Source of the DNA: Sinomonas albida
Lineage (GTDB): Bacteria; Actinomycetota; Actinomycetes; Actinomycetales; Micrococcaceae
DNA: 64,000 nt
NCBI RefSeq assembly: GCF_004919045.1
Contig: NZ_SWDW01000002.1
Location: 62,001-126,000, forward strand
Direction: 5' to 3'
Below, piece after piece: positions 36,475-44,903 of the stretch. Position 1 is the stretch's first letter, and every line of letters begins with the position of its first letter. The notes under the pieces are model-generated. The model was not told the origin of the DNA. It worked only from the letters and a program-made list of their open reading frames with translations, and did no database searches. Both the position numbers and the translations under genes were made by a program.

Positions 36475-39400
36475 CCGCTTCCGTCGCGAGGACTCCGGAG
36501 GACGCCGCAGCGCTCCGGCTCCTGCCCCCGCTTCCGCGATCTTCGTCAGAAGGGTGGAGCCCCTCTCCGGACCAGCGCTCCGTCCTGGACCTCCGCCTTG
36601 GCGTCGGCCCCGTCCTCGTGTGGGGCGCCCCCGGCACCGGGAAGAGCCGCGTCCTCGTCGAGGCGGCGGCGTTGCGGGTGGAGCGCGACGGCGTCGACCC
36701 GGCGCGCGTCCTGATCCTCGCCCCGGCCCGCGTGGCGTCCGCCCGGCTGCGGGACGGTTTCACGGCGCGGCTCGACCGCAGCCTGAGCGCGCCGCCGGCC
36801 CGCACGTGGCAGTCGTACGCGTTCGACCTCATCCGCCGGGCCCGCGCCGAGGGGCGGCTCGACTGGCTTCCCCGGGCGCCGCGGCTCCTCTCGGGAGCCG
36901 AGCAGGATCTCATCGTCAAGGAACTCCTCGAGGGCCATCGGGCCATGGGTCGCGGGCCGGCGTGGCCTCCCAGCCTCGGCGCGGCGCTGTCCACGCGGGG
37001 CTTCCGGCATGAGGTCCGTGAGCTCTTCGATCGTGTCACCGAGTACGGCACGACGGCGCGCGAGCTCGCGGAGCTGGGTCGGCGCACCGGCAGGCCCGAA
37101 TGGGAGGCGGCGGCGGAGCTCTATCGCGAATACCGCGACGTGCTCGAGCTCCGCATGCCCGAGGCCTTCGACCCCGCCGGCATCATCACCGCGGCCCGGC
37201 AGATCCTGCTCGACGATCCTGCCCTCCTCGAGGCCGAGCGTGCGCGGCTCGAGCTCCTCGTCGTCGACGACGTCCAGGAGGCCAACCCGGCCGTGTTAGA
37301 GCTCCTCTCGGTGCTGGGCCGTGGCCGTGACGTGATCGCCTCGGCCGCCCCCGACGTCGTGGTCCAAGGCTTCCGCGGCGCCCGCCCCGAGCTGGTCGCG
37401 CGGCTCGGCGACCTGCTCGGCGGGCTCACCGAGCGCTCGCTGGCAACATCGCACCGCATGCCGCCCGCCGTCGCCGAGGCGTGGCGAAGCGTGGCGGCGC
37501 GGATCTCAGCGGTGCCCGGAGGGCAGGCGGCGAGACAGCTCGAGCACGAGACGCTCGTCGACCCGTCGAGCTCCGTCGAGGCCCACGTCCTGCACTCGCC
37601 GATGCATGAGCTGCGCTATATCGCCCACCGGATCCAGGACGCCCATCTCCTGGGCGGCGCGGGCTACGGGGACATGGCCGTCATGGTGCGGTCGGGCGCG
37701 AAGCTCGCCCAAGTCCAGCGTTTCCTCGCCTCGCAGGGGATCCCCGTCAAGGTCCCGGTCGCGGAGACGGCGGTGCGGGACGAAGCCGCCGTGCGCCCGC
37801 TCCTGACCGCGTACCGCATTGCCCTGGATCCCGCCGAGCTCACGCCGGAGACTGTCGTCGAGCTCCTTGGCTCCCGCATCGGGGGCGCGTCCGCGCTCGA
37901 GCTCAGGCGACTGCGGCAGTCCCTGCGCCAGCTCGAGCTCTCCGCCGGCGGCGGCCGGGCGAGCGACGCCCTCCTCGTGGAATCGCTTGGCGACCCCGCC
38001 GCCCTCGCAGAGCTCGGGACGGAGGCGCAGGCGGCGCGGCGCGTGGCTCGCATGCTGGAGCGCGGCCGCGCCGCAGCGGCGGAGCCCGGGGCTACGGCGG
38101 AGACGGTCCTGTGGGCGCTCTGGGACGCTGCCGGGCTCGCGAAGCGCTGGTATGGCCTTGCGCTGGGAGGCGGCCCGATCGGCCTGCGGGCAGACCGGGA
38201 CCTCGACGCGCTCATGGCGCTCTTCCACACGGCCGAGCGGTACGTCGACCGGCTTCCCGGGGCCTCACCGGGGCAGTTTCTCGACTACCTGCTCGAGCAG
38301 GAGATCCCGATGGACACCTTGGCGCCGCGCGCCCAAGCGGACGACGCCGTCGAGCTCCTCACGCCTGCAAGCGCCGCCGGGCGCGAGTGGGGCCTCGTGT
38401 TCGTCGCGGGGGTCCAGGACGGGGTGTGGCCCAACAATCGGCTGCGGGGCGAGCTGCTGGGAAGCACGATGTTCACGGACTGCCTCGAGATCGGGCCGGT
38501 CGACGCAATGCTTGTGAGCCCCCGAGCCCGCCTCAGGGACATCCGCTACGACGAGCTGCGCATGTTCTCCGCCGCCGTGTCGCGGACGCGTGGGAGGCTC
38601 GTGTGCACGGGCGTCCGCTCGGAGGACGACGTGCCGTCCGCGTTCTTGGACCTCGTCGATCCGCTGCCACTGGGCACGGCCCTGCGGCCCTACACCAATG
38701 TGCCGCGGAGCCTCGGACTCAGGCCGCTCGTCGCAGAGCTCCGCCAGTCCGCAGAGGAGGGCGGGCGCGACGCCGCGGCGGCCGCCGAGCTTCTCGCCCG
38801 GCTTGTGCGGGCTGACGTGCCGGGAGCGCATCCCGAGGACTGGTACGGTCTTGCACCTCTCACGAGCACGGGACCCGTCGTGCCGCCCGAGCAGACCGTG
38901 TACGTCTCGCCGTCGCGGGTCGAGACGGCCGTCAAGAACCCTCTCGACTGGTTCGTCTCGGCCGCCGGCGGCGAAGCCGCGACCGATTTCGCGCGGAGCC
39001 TCGGCACGCTCGTCCACGCCATCGCCCAGGAGAAGCCCCACGGCACGGCCGAGGAGCTCCTCGCGGAGCTCGAGCGGCGGTGGCCGAGCCTCGGGCACCC
39101 GGACACGTGGGAGGGCCGGCGCGAACACGAGCGCGCCAAGACGATGCTCGGCAAGCTCGCCCAGTACGTCCGCGGGACCCGCCGCGAGCTCGTCGGCGTC
39201 GAAGCCGATTTCGAGGCGAGTCTGGACCGCATCGGGGAAGGTCCGATCGCGCAGCGCACGGTTATCCGCGGCCAGGTCGACCGCCTCGAGCGTGACGCGG
39301 AGGGACGCCTCGTGGTCGTGGACCTCAAGACGGGCAAGAGCAAGCCGAGGTCCGCGGACGTTCCGCGCCATGGGCAGCTTGCCGCCTATCAGGTGGCGAT

Positions 39401-39728
39401 TGCGGCAGGGGCCTTCGCGGAGACCTCGGACGCGGGTCTCGGCCCTGCGGGCGAGGAGCTCGCGCGAGCCGAACAAGCCGCTGGGCCATATCTGCCCGGG
39501 GGAGCCGAGCTCGTTCAGCTCGGAGACTCGGCCAAGAACGTGGCGATCCAGCAGCAGCCCGCGCTGGAGGACCCGGCGTGGGCTGTCGAGCTCGTCGAAC
39601 GCGCCGCGGAGGCCATGTCAGGACACGAATTCGAGGCGCGGCACGAGCCGGGCGCAGGCTTCGCCGGGGGCTGCAGGCTTCCAGAGATCTGCCCGCTGTG
39701 CTCGCGGGGACGGCAGGTGACTGAATGA
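36471..39728 (+). CDS. adnA: AdnA-like helicase-nuclease subunit
   Basis: A 1085-residue UvrD-like motor fused to a RecB-type nuclease, the AdnA partner of the actinobacterial AdnAB resection machine. Walker A is kept (GAPGTGKS near residue 56). Motif II reads VVDDVQ instead of DEFQ, motif III has lost the GDPxQSIY residues (ASAAPDVVVQGFRGA), and the SKGLEW motif is ASAAGREWG, so the motor looks weak or vestigial. The nuclease signature is intact: GQVDRLE and VVDLKTGKS. The C-terminus has Cys1068, Cys1074 and Cys1077, but the upstream partner Cys of iron-sulfur AddB proteins is absent (SPSRVETAVKNPLDW). ATGA overlaps on both sides. Assignment as AdnA follows gene order in mycobacteria. Confidence 0.87.
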   Translation: MTASVARTPEDAAALRLLPPLPRSSSEGWSPSPDQRSVLDLRLGVGPVLVWGAPGTGKSRVLVEAAALRVERDGVDPARVLILAPARVASARLRDGFTARLDRSLSAPPARTWQSYAFDLIRRARAEGRLDWLPRAPRLLSGAEQDLIVKELLEGHRAMGRGPAWPPSLGAALSTRGFRHEVRELFDRVTEYGTTARELAELGRRTGRPEWEAAAELYREYRDVLELRMPEAFDPAGIITAARQILLDDPALLEAERARLELLVVDDVQEANPAVLELLSVLGRGRDVIASAAPDVVVQGFRGARPELVARLGDLLGGLTERSLATSHRMPPAVAEAWRSVAARISAVPGGQAARQLEHETLVDPSSSVEAHVLHSPMHELRYIAHRIQDAHLLGGAGYGDMAVMVRSGAKLAQVQRFLASQGIPVKVPVAETAVRDEAAVRPLLTAYRIALDPAELTPETVVELLGSRIGGASALELRRLRQSLRQLELSAGGGRASDALLVESLGDPAALAELGTEAQAARRVARMLERGRAAAAEPGATAETVLWALWDAAGLAKRWYGLALGGGPIGLRADRDLDALMALFHTAERYVDRLPGASPGQFLDYLLEQEIPMDTLAPRAQADDAVELLTPASAAGREWGLVFVAGVQDGVWPNNRLRGELLGSTMFTDCLEIGPVDAMLVSPRARLRDIRYDELRMFSAAVSRTRGRLVCTGVRSEDDVPSAFLDLVDPLPLGTALRPYTNVPRSLGLRPLVAELRQSAEEGGRDAAAAAELLARLVRADVPGAHPEDWYGLAPLTSTGPVVPPEQTVYVSPSRVETAVKNPLDWFVSAAGGEAATDFARSLGTLVHAIAQEKPHGTAEELLAELERRWPSLGHPDTWEGRREHERAKTMLGKLAQYVRGTRRELVGVEADFEASLDRIGEGPIAQRTVIRGQVDRLERDAEGRLVVVDLKTGKSKPRSADVPRHGQLAAYQVAIAAGAFAETSDAGLGPAGEELARAEQAAGPYLPGGAELVQLGDSAKNVAIQQQPALEDPAWAVELVERAAEAMSGHEFEARHEPGAGFAGGCRLPEICPLCSRGRQVTE

Positions 39729-42700
39729 CGATCGATCTCGACAACGCGCTCGCCGCGCCAACCGACCCGGCCGGGGCTGGGCTGCCAGCACCCCGATTCA
39801 CGCCCGAAGCGCTCGCCGAGCTGCTTGGCCAGCACGTTCCGACGGCGCAGCAGTCGGAGATCATCGCGTCCCCCCTCGAGCCCCGTCTCGTCGTGGCGGG
39901 CGCCGGGTCGGGCAAGACAGCGACCATGGCCGAACGCGTCGTCTGGCTTGTCGCGAATGGCTGGGTCCGGCCGGATGAGATCCTCGGTGTCACGTTCACC
40001 CGCAAGGCTGCCGGGGAGCTGTCCGCGCGCATCCGGGCGCAGCTCGCGAAGCTCAGCCGCGCGGCACGCCAGCACGGGATCGACCTCGCCGACGGTGTGC
40101 TGGATCCGGAGGCGATGGACCCGACGGTATCCACGTACCACTCGTTCGCGAACACGATCGTGCAGGATCACGGGCTGCGCATCGGCGTCGAGCGCGACGC
40201 GGTGCTGCTCGGCGCGGCACAGTCCTGGCAGCTTGCCGCGAGCGTCGTCGAGGCGTACGACGGCGACATCTGGGAGGGCTTCCCCGCGAAGAGCACGCTC
40301 GTGGGCGCCGTCATGATGCTCGCCTCGGAATGCGCCGAGCACCTCCAGGACCCGGCCGACGTCGAAGGCTGGCTCGACGCCGAGGAGACCCGGCTGCGCG
40401 CGCTCCCGCTCGTCGCAGGCGGCGGGCGCGGTCCGGCCGCGGCCGCGTCGAAGCTGCTCGCGGGGCTGCGCTCGCGGAGGGCCGTCGCGGGCCTCGTGGC
40501 ACGGTTCGCCGAGGCCAAGCGCCGGCGCGGAGCCCTCGACTACGGGGACCTCGTGGCGCTGGCTGCCCGCATCGCGAGGGACGTCCCCGAGGCTGGCCGC
40601 CTCCTCCGCTCGCAGTACGCGGCCGTCCTCCTCGACGAATTCCAGGACACGTCGCACGCCCAGACCCTCCTGTTCTCGCAGCTTTTCGGGGGCGGGCACT
40701 CGGTCATGGCCGTCGGCGATCCGAACCAGTCGATCTATGGCTTCCGCGGCGCTTCGGCGGGTCAGCTCGCGACGTTCCCCTCGACGTTCCCGCGCGTTCT
40801 CGAGGGCGGGGGCAGGGCGCGCGCGGCCGTGAGCCATCTGACGACGGCGTGGCGCAACAGCGTGTCGGTGCTCGCGACCGCGAACATCGCCTCGGAGCCC
40901 CTGCGCCGACCCGCCCCGTATGCCCAGCGGGCTACGCCCGCGGATGTCCGGACGCTCGAGCCGAGTCCAGTGGCGACCGCCGGGCGCGTGGTGCTCGGCC
41001 GGTTCGCCGACGAGCTCGAGGAGGCGCGAGCCGCCGTCGGCGAGCTCGAGGCCTTTGCACGATCGCGCGGGGTCGCGCTGGGCCGCGACGCCGGTTCGGC
41101 CCCGGCTGGACGGCACACCGCCGAGCCGGCACTGCCCACCATGGCCGTCCTGTGCCGCAAGCGCGCCCAGTTCGGCTCCGTCCGGCGCGAGCTTGAGCTG
41201 CGCGGCGTGCCCTACGAGGTCGTGGGTCTCGGCGGGCTCCTCGACACGCCCGAGGTCATCGACGTCGTGAGCACGCTGCGGGTCATCGCCGACCCTGGCC
41301 GGTCGGACTCACTCGTTCGGCTCATGACGGGCGCGCGCTGGCGGGTGGGACCCGCGGACCTCATGGCGCTCGCCGACTGGTCCAGACACCTTGCCGCGCG
41401 CCGGGCCCAAGCCGCCCGTCCCAGCGAGCAGGACCTCGACGCGCCCGGCACGGCCGACGAGGCGGTCGTCGAGGGGGATCTCGCCGACGCGTCAAGCCTC
41501 GTCGAAGCGATCGACCGCCTTCCTCGCGCCGACTGGGTGTCCGGCGTCGGCCGCTCGATCAGCGCCGAGGGGCTCGCCCGGCTGGGCCGGCTGCGGAACG
41601 AGCTCCGCATGCTCAGGACACTCAGCTCTGACGAGCTCGGCACCCTCATCGCCCATGTCGAGCGGTCGCTCCTCCTCGACATCGAGCTCGCCGCCCGCCC
41701 GGGCGCCTCCGTCCATCAGGCGAGGCGAAACCTCGACGCGTTCCAGGAGGGGGCCGCGTCGTTCCTCGCGCAGTCCACGTCCTCGGAGCTCCTGGCCTTC
41801 CTCTCGTGGCTCGACGCCGCCGCCCAGGAGGAGTCAGGCCTCGACATGGCACCGAGCGAACCGATTCCCGGTGCCGTCCAGCTCCTGACCGTGCACGCCT
41901 CGAAGGGGCTCGAGTGGGACGCCGTCGTGGTCGCAGGCCTCAACCAGGGCGCCTTCCCGAGCGGGGGCAACGACCGCTGGACGAGCGGCTCGTCGGCTCT
42001 GCCGTGGCCCTTGCGGGGGGACCGCCACGAGCTCCCTCAGTGGGACACCGACCAGCCGGACCAGAAGGGGTGGGTCGACGCGGAGCGGGCTTTCTCCGAG
42101 GACGCCGATGCCCACGCCGAACGCGAGGAGCGGCGGCTTGCCTACGTCGCCTTCACTCGTGCGAAGGACCTGCTCGTCGTGAGCGGTTCGGCCTGGTCGG
42201 CGAGCCGGGCGAAGCCGATGGCGCCGTCACCGTTCCTCGTGGAACTCAAGGAGGCCGCGGCAGAGCACGGCTTCGACGTGGCCGCGTGGGTCGAGGACTC
42301 CGAGCTGCCGGACGAGAATCCGCTCCACGCGGAGCCCGAGGCGGCCGTGTGGCCCTACGACCCCCTCGAGGGGCCGCTCGACTCCGCGACCGGCCGCCGC
42401 AGGAGCCTTGCTCGGGGCCGGAGGGCCGCGCTCGAGCGGGCCGCGGCCGGTGTGCTCGCCGCGCTTCATGGCAGCGAGGGCACCGCGGGCACCGTCGCGG
42501 CCGACGACGACGGCGCCTCACCGGACGACGGCGCCTCGCCGGAGGGGAGCCTTCCGCCGAGCGTTCGCTCCCCGCGTGCCGCCGCGTCGGAAGCGCCGCT
42601 CCCGGCAGCTGCACATGCCGATGCGCCGGGAGCGCCGTTCCCGCCGAGCGTTCGCTCCCCGCGTGCCGCAGCGTGGGCGCGGGAAGCGGATCTGCTGCTC

Positions 42701-43336
42701 GCGGAGCGCTCCCGCGCCGTGGACGGCTCCGGGGTCAGGCTGCCCGAACACGTTTCGGCCTCGACGCTCGTGGCCTTGGGGGAGGATCCCGGGGCCGTCG
42801 TTCGGCAGCTCCGGCGCCCGGTCCCGCGCCGGCCCGGTGTCTCGGCACGCCGCGGGACGGCCTTCCATGCCTGGGTCGAGGAGTATTACGCCCAGAGCGC
42901 GATGCTCGATCTCGAGGGGCTGGATCACGCCGACGAGTTCGTCGACGAGGCGTACGAGCTGCAGTCGTTCGTGGACGTCTTCAGGGCCTCGGCGTGGGCC
43001 AACCGGAGTCCCGCTTTCATCGAGGTACCGATCGAGACGCGGGTGGGGCCCGTCGTCGTCCGCGGGCGCATCGACGCCGTTTTCCGCGATGCGGACGGAA
43101 CTTGGGATCTCGTCGACTGGAAGACCGGCCGCGCCCCGAGCGGGCGCGAGGCGCAGGCGCAGGCGCGGGCCGTGCAGCTGGCGGTCTATCGGCTCGCGTG
43201 GTCGCGCCTTCACGGAGTGCCGCTCAGCGAGGTCAGGGCGGCCTTCCTGTACCTCGCGGATGGGCGCGTCGTGCGGCCGGAAAGGCTCGCCGGGGAAGCG
43301 GAGCTCGAGCGACTCATCGCCGACGCGCTCGCCTGA
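39725..43336 (+). CDS. adnB: AdnB-like helicase-nuclease subunit
   Basis: A 1203-residue SF1A helicase with C-terminal nuclease, the likely lead motor of AdnAB in double-strand-break end resection. Full motifs are present: VAGAGSGKTATM, GVTFTRKAAGEL, LLDEFQDTSHAQ, AVGDPNQSIYGFRGAS, LTVHASKGLEWDAVVVAG and RRLAYVAFTRAKDLLVVSG. The nuclease has RGRIDAVF and DLVDWKTGR near residues 1115-1140. A Gly/Ala/Ser/Pro-rich insert (~residues 915-985) between motor and nuclease contains a duplicated PPSVRSPRAAA segment. ATG overlaps the adnA stop. The only neighbour downstream is a convergent phosphotransferase gene. Confidence 0.9.
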   Translation: MTIDLDNALAAPTDPAGAGLPAPRFTPEALAELLGQHVPTAQQSEIIASPLEPRLVVAGAGSGKTATMAERVVWLVANGWVRPDEILGVTFTRKAAGELSARIRAQLAKLSRAARQHGIDLADGVLDPEAMDPTVSTYHSFANTIVQDHGLRIGVERDAVLLGAAQSWQLAASVVEAYDGDIWEGFPAKSTLVGAVMMLASECAEHLQDPADVEGWLDAEETRLRALPLVAGGGRGPAAAASKLLAGLRSRRAVAGLVARFAEAKRRRGALDYGDLVALAARIARDVPEAGRLLRSQYAAVLLDEFQDTSHAQTLLFSQLFGGGHSVMAVGDPNQSIYGFRGASAGQLATFPSTFPRVLEGGGRARAAVSHLTTAWRNSVSVLATANIASEPLRRPAPYAQRATPADVRTLEPSPVATAGRVVLGRFADELEEARAAVGELEAFARSRGVALGRDAGSAPAGRHTAEPALPTMAVLCRKRAQFGSVRRELELRGVPYEVVGLGGLLDTPEVIDVVSTLRVIADPGRSDSLVRLMTGARWRVGPADLMALADWSRHLAARRAQAARPSEQDLDAPGTADEAVVEGDLADASSLVEAIDRLPRADWVSGVGRSISAEGLARLGRLRNELRMLRTLSSDELGTLIAHVERSLLLDIELAARPGASVHQARRNLDAFQEGAASFLAQSTSSELLAFLSWLDAAAQEESGLDMAPSEPIPGAVQLLTVHASKGLEWDAVVVAGLNQGAFPSGGNDRWTSGSSALPWPLRGDRHELPQWDTDQPDQKGWVDAERAFSEDADAHAEREERRLAYVAFTRAKDLLVVSGSAWSASRAKPMAPSPFLVELKEAAAEHGFDVAAWVEDSELPDENPLHAEPEAAVWPYDPLEGPLDSATGRRRSLARGRRAALERAAAGVLAALHGSEGTAGTVAADDDGASPDDGASPEGSLPPSVRSPRAAASEAPLPAAAHADAPGAPFPPSVRSPRAAAWAREADLLLAERSRAVDGSGVRLPEHVSASTLVALGEDPGAVVRQLRRPVPRRPGVSARRGTAFHAWVEEYYAQSAMLDLEGLDHADEFVDEAYELQSFVDVFRASAWANRSPAFIEVPIETRVGPVVVRGRIDAVFRDADGTWDLVDWKTGRAPSGREAQAQARAVQLAVYRLAWSRLHGVPLSEVRAAFLYLADGRVVRPERLAGEAELERLIADALA
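42554..42669 (+). repeat. 29-bp direct repeat inside adnB
   Basis: Two identical 29-bp copies (42554-42582 and 42641-42669), 87 bp apart and in frame, encode PPSVRSPRAA twice in the linker between motor and nuclease domains. The exact identity suggests recent duplication or gene-internal recombination. Confidence 0.85.
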
Positions 43337-43350
43337 TTCGCGCTGGCATG

Positions 43351-43446
43351 CTCAGGCCTGCGTGGCTCAGGCCTGCGCGAGCCACAGCTGCGTCACTTGC
43401 TCTCGTACGACTCACGCCCGCGTGACCCCGCGCCCGCGTGACCCCG
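43351..43446. repeat. Paired short repeats after adnB
   Basis: CTCAGGCCTGCG occurs at 43351 and 43366, and the 16-bp CGCCCGCGTGACCCCG at 43415 and 43431 in perfect tandem. All lie in the 131-bp gap between convergent adnB and the phosphotransferase gene. Confidence 0.75.
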
Positions 43447-43467
43447 CACTTGCCCCCGCGTCCCGCG

Positions 43468-44778
43468 CTACTCCGCGCCGAGGCCCCCATGCCAGCCGCC
43501 GACGACCGGAATCGCATCCGTGGGAGGTTCGACGTCGTGGTTTCCGAGCGTCGGTGCACCCGGCGCGGGACCACTCGAGGAAGGCTTTCGGTCGGGCTGA
43601 GCGGGCCCGCGCGAAGGCGCTGGGACGATCGGCCGCGCCGGAACGATCGGTGTCGCTGCGGTCGGGGTGTCCTCCGCCTGGGCTGGTGCACGATGCGGCG
43701 GCGCGACGATCGGCGTCGCAGCAGTCGGGGTGTCCTGCTGCTGCGCGGCCTCTCGGGCTGCGGCCTCTCGGGCCGCGGTCTGCCTGGCTGCGGCCTCACG
43801 AGCTGTGGCCTGCCGGGCCTCGGCCTCGCGGGCCTCGGCTTCGCGGTCGGCCGCCTCGGCGGCGTCCTGGGCCTCGATGTCCGAGGCGAGCTGCGAAAGC
43901 ATGTCCTCGCCGTCGGCCGCGGCCTCGCGGTCGCCGAGCGCCAGGGCCTTGACGAGGTATTGGGCGAGCGCGAATTCGGCCGCGAGGGCGGCCCGCCTCA
44001 GGAGGTGCGGGTCCACCGGCTCCTCGCGGGCTTCGTGATAGGCCGCGATCACAGCGTCGACGAACTCGGGTTCGTTGGAGGCCACGAGCCACGCGATGTC
44101 GTCCGCGGGATCGCCGACGCGCAAGTCGGTCCAACCCGTGACAGCCGTGATGCGTCCGTCGTCGACGAGGAGATTGTCCTCGTGCAGGTCGCCGTGGACG
44201 ACCGTCGGGTTGAATCGCCACATGCTCACGTCTTCGAGGGCGTTCTCCCACCTGCGCAGGAGGACGGGAGGGATCTTCCCCGTCGTCGCGGCCTGGTCCA
44301 GCTCGTTGAGCCGGCGCTGCCGGAACTCGTTCGCGGAGTAGGCCGGGAGGTCGGCCCGGTCCACGAGCGCGTGGGGGAGGGCATGGATCGCGGAGAGCGC
44401 GCCGCCGATGTCCCTGACAAGGCGCTGTCCGCCGCTGGCCAGGTCTCCGAGCTCGCGGATGGAACCCGCAAGGTGGGTGTAGACGCACGTCGTGAGGCCG
44501 TCCATGCGCACGGTGCCGGCGACGGCGGGGAGCTGGAACGGGAGCTCGGCGCGCACGGCCGGGCTGAAGGCCCGCAGCACGAGCAGTTCGGTCTCGAGGC
44601 GGGCGCTGGCCTCCGTGCCTCGCGGGGACCGCACACGCCAGCTGCGCCCGTCGGCGCCCCGGATGAGGGCCGAATCAAAGTCCGTCGCGTCGTCGGGCGA
44701 CGGGCCTACCGCGACGGGCTCGAGCCCGGGCACCGCGGCGGTCGCCAAAGCGGCCAGCTCCATGGGGGTACGTCTCAC
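43468..44778 (-). CDS. Phosphotransferase (aminoglycoside/macrolide kinase fold)
   Basis: A 436-residue protein whose first ~300 residues form an APH-type kinase. VVHGDLHEDNLLVDDGRITAVTGW is the catalytic loop (HGDLHEDN), followed by DWxD-like TGWTDLRVGDPADDIAWL. The second Asp-Trp of the usual IDWE motif is GW. The C-terminal ~140 residues are low-complexity: Glu/Ala/Arg repeats (AREAAARQTA), then a Pro/Ala-rich tail with TPTAATPIV twice. GTG 44778 is chosen because TACCGT ends 7 nt before it; the frame opens at 44814. It diverges from nudC. The substrate is unknown; nothing proves antibiotic resistance. Confidence 0.82.
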   Translation of the reverse strand: MRRTPMELAALATAAVPGLEPVAVGPSPDDATDFDSALIRGADGRSWRVRSPRGTEASARLETELLVLRAFSPAVRAELPFQLPAVAGTVRMDGLTTCVYTHLAGSIRELGDLASGGQRLVRDIGGALSAIHALPHALVDRADLPAYSANEFRQRRLNELDQAATTGKIPPVLLRRWENALEDVSMWRFNPTVVHGDLHEDNLLVDDGRITAVTGWTDLRVGDPADDIAWLVASNEPEFVDAVIAAYHEAREEPVDPHLLRRAALAAEFALAQYLVKALALGDREAAADGEDMLSQLASDIEAQDAAEAADREAEAREAEARQATAREAAARQTAAREAAAREAAQQQDTPTAATPIVAPPHRAPAQAEDTPTAATPIVPARPIVPAPSRGPAQPDRKPSSSGPAPGAPTLGNHDVEPPTDAIPVVGGWHGGLGAE

Positions 44779-44785
44779 CTTGTCC

Positions 44786-44791
44786 ACGGTA
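44786..44791 (-). promoter_or_regulatory. Candidate -10 of the leaderless phosphotransferase gene
   Basis: TACCGT on the minus strand ends 7 nt before GTG 44778. It overlaps an alternative in-frame GTG (44787), which argues against that start. Confidence 0.4.
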
Positions 44792-44891
44792 GCCCGCGAC
44801 GCCGGGCGGATCACGGCCCCACGCGGCGTGTCCCCAGACCCGCAGTTTCCACAGGGCGAGGCCCGCGCATGCGACTGTCGGTCCGGCTCAG

Positions 44892-44897
44892 TACGGT
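44892..44897 (+). promoter_or_regulatory. Candidate -10 of the nudC operon
   Basis: TACGGT is followed by AGGACT (6 nt) and ATG 44904, placing the transcript start at the ATG. AGGA overlaps the probable start point, so it cannot act as a ribosome binding site on that transcript. Confidence 0.4.
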
Positions 44898-44903
44898 AGG
44901 ACT

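Noticed and set aside
43468-44778. Antibiotic-resistance kinase
   Set aside because: The APH fold is clear, but the family is broad, the catalytic region deviates (TGW in place of IDW) and the genomic setting is core housekeeping, so resistance is not claimed.
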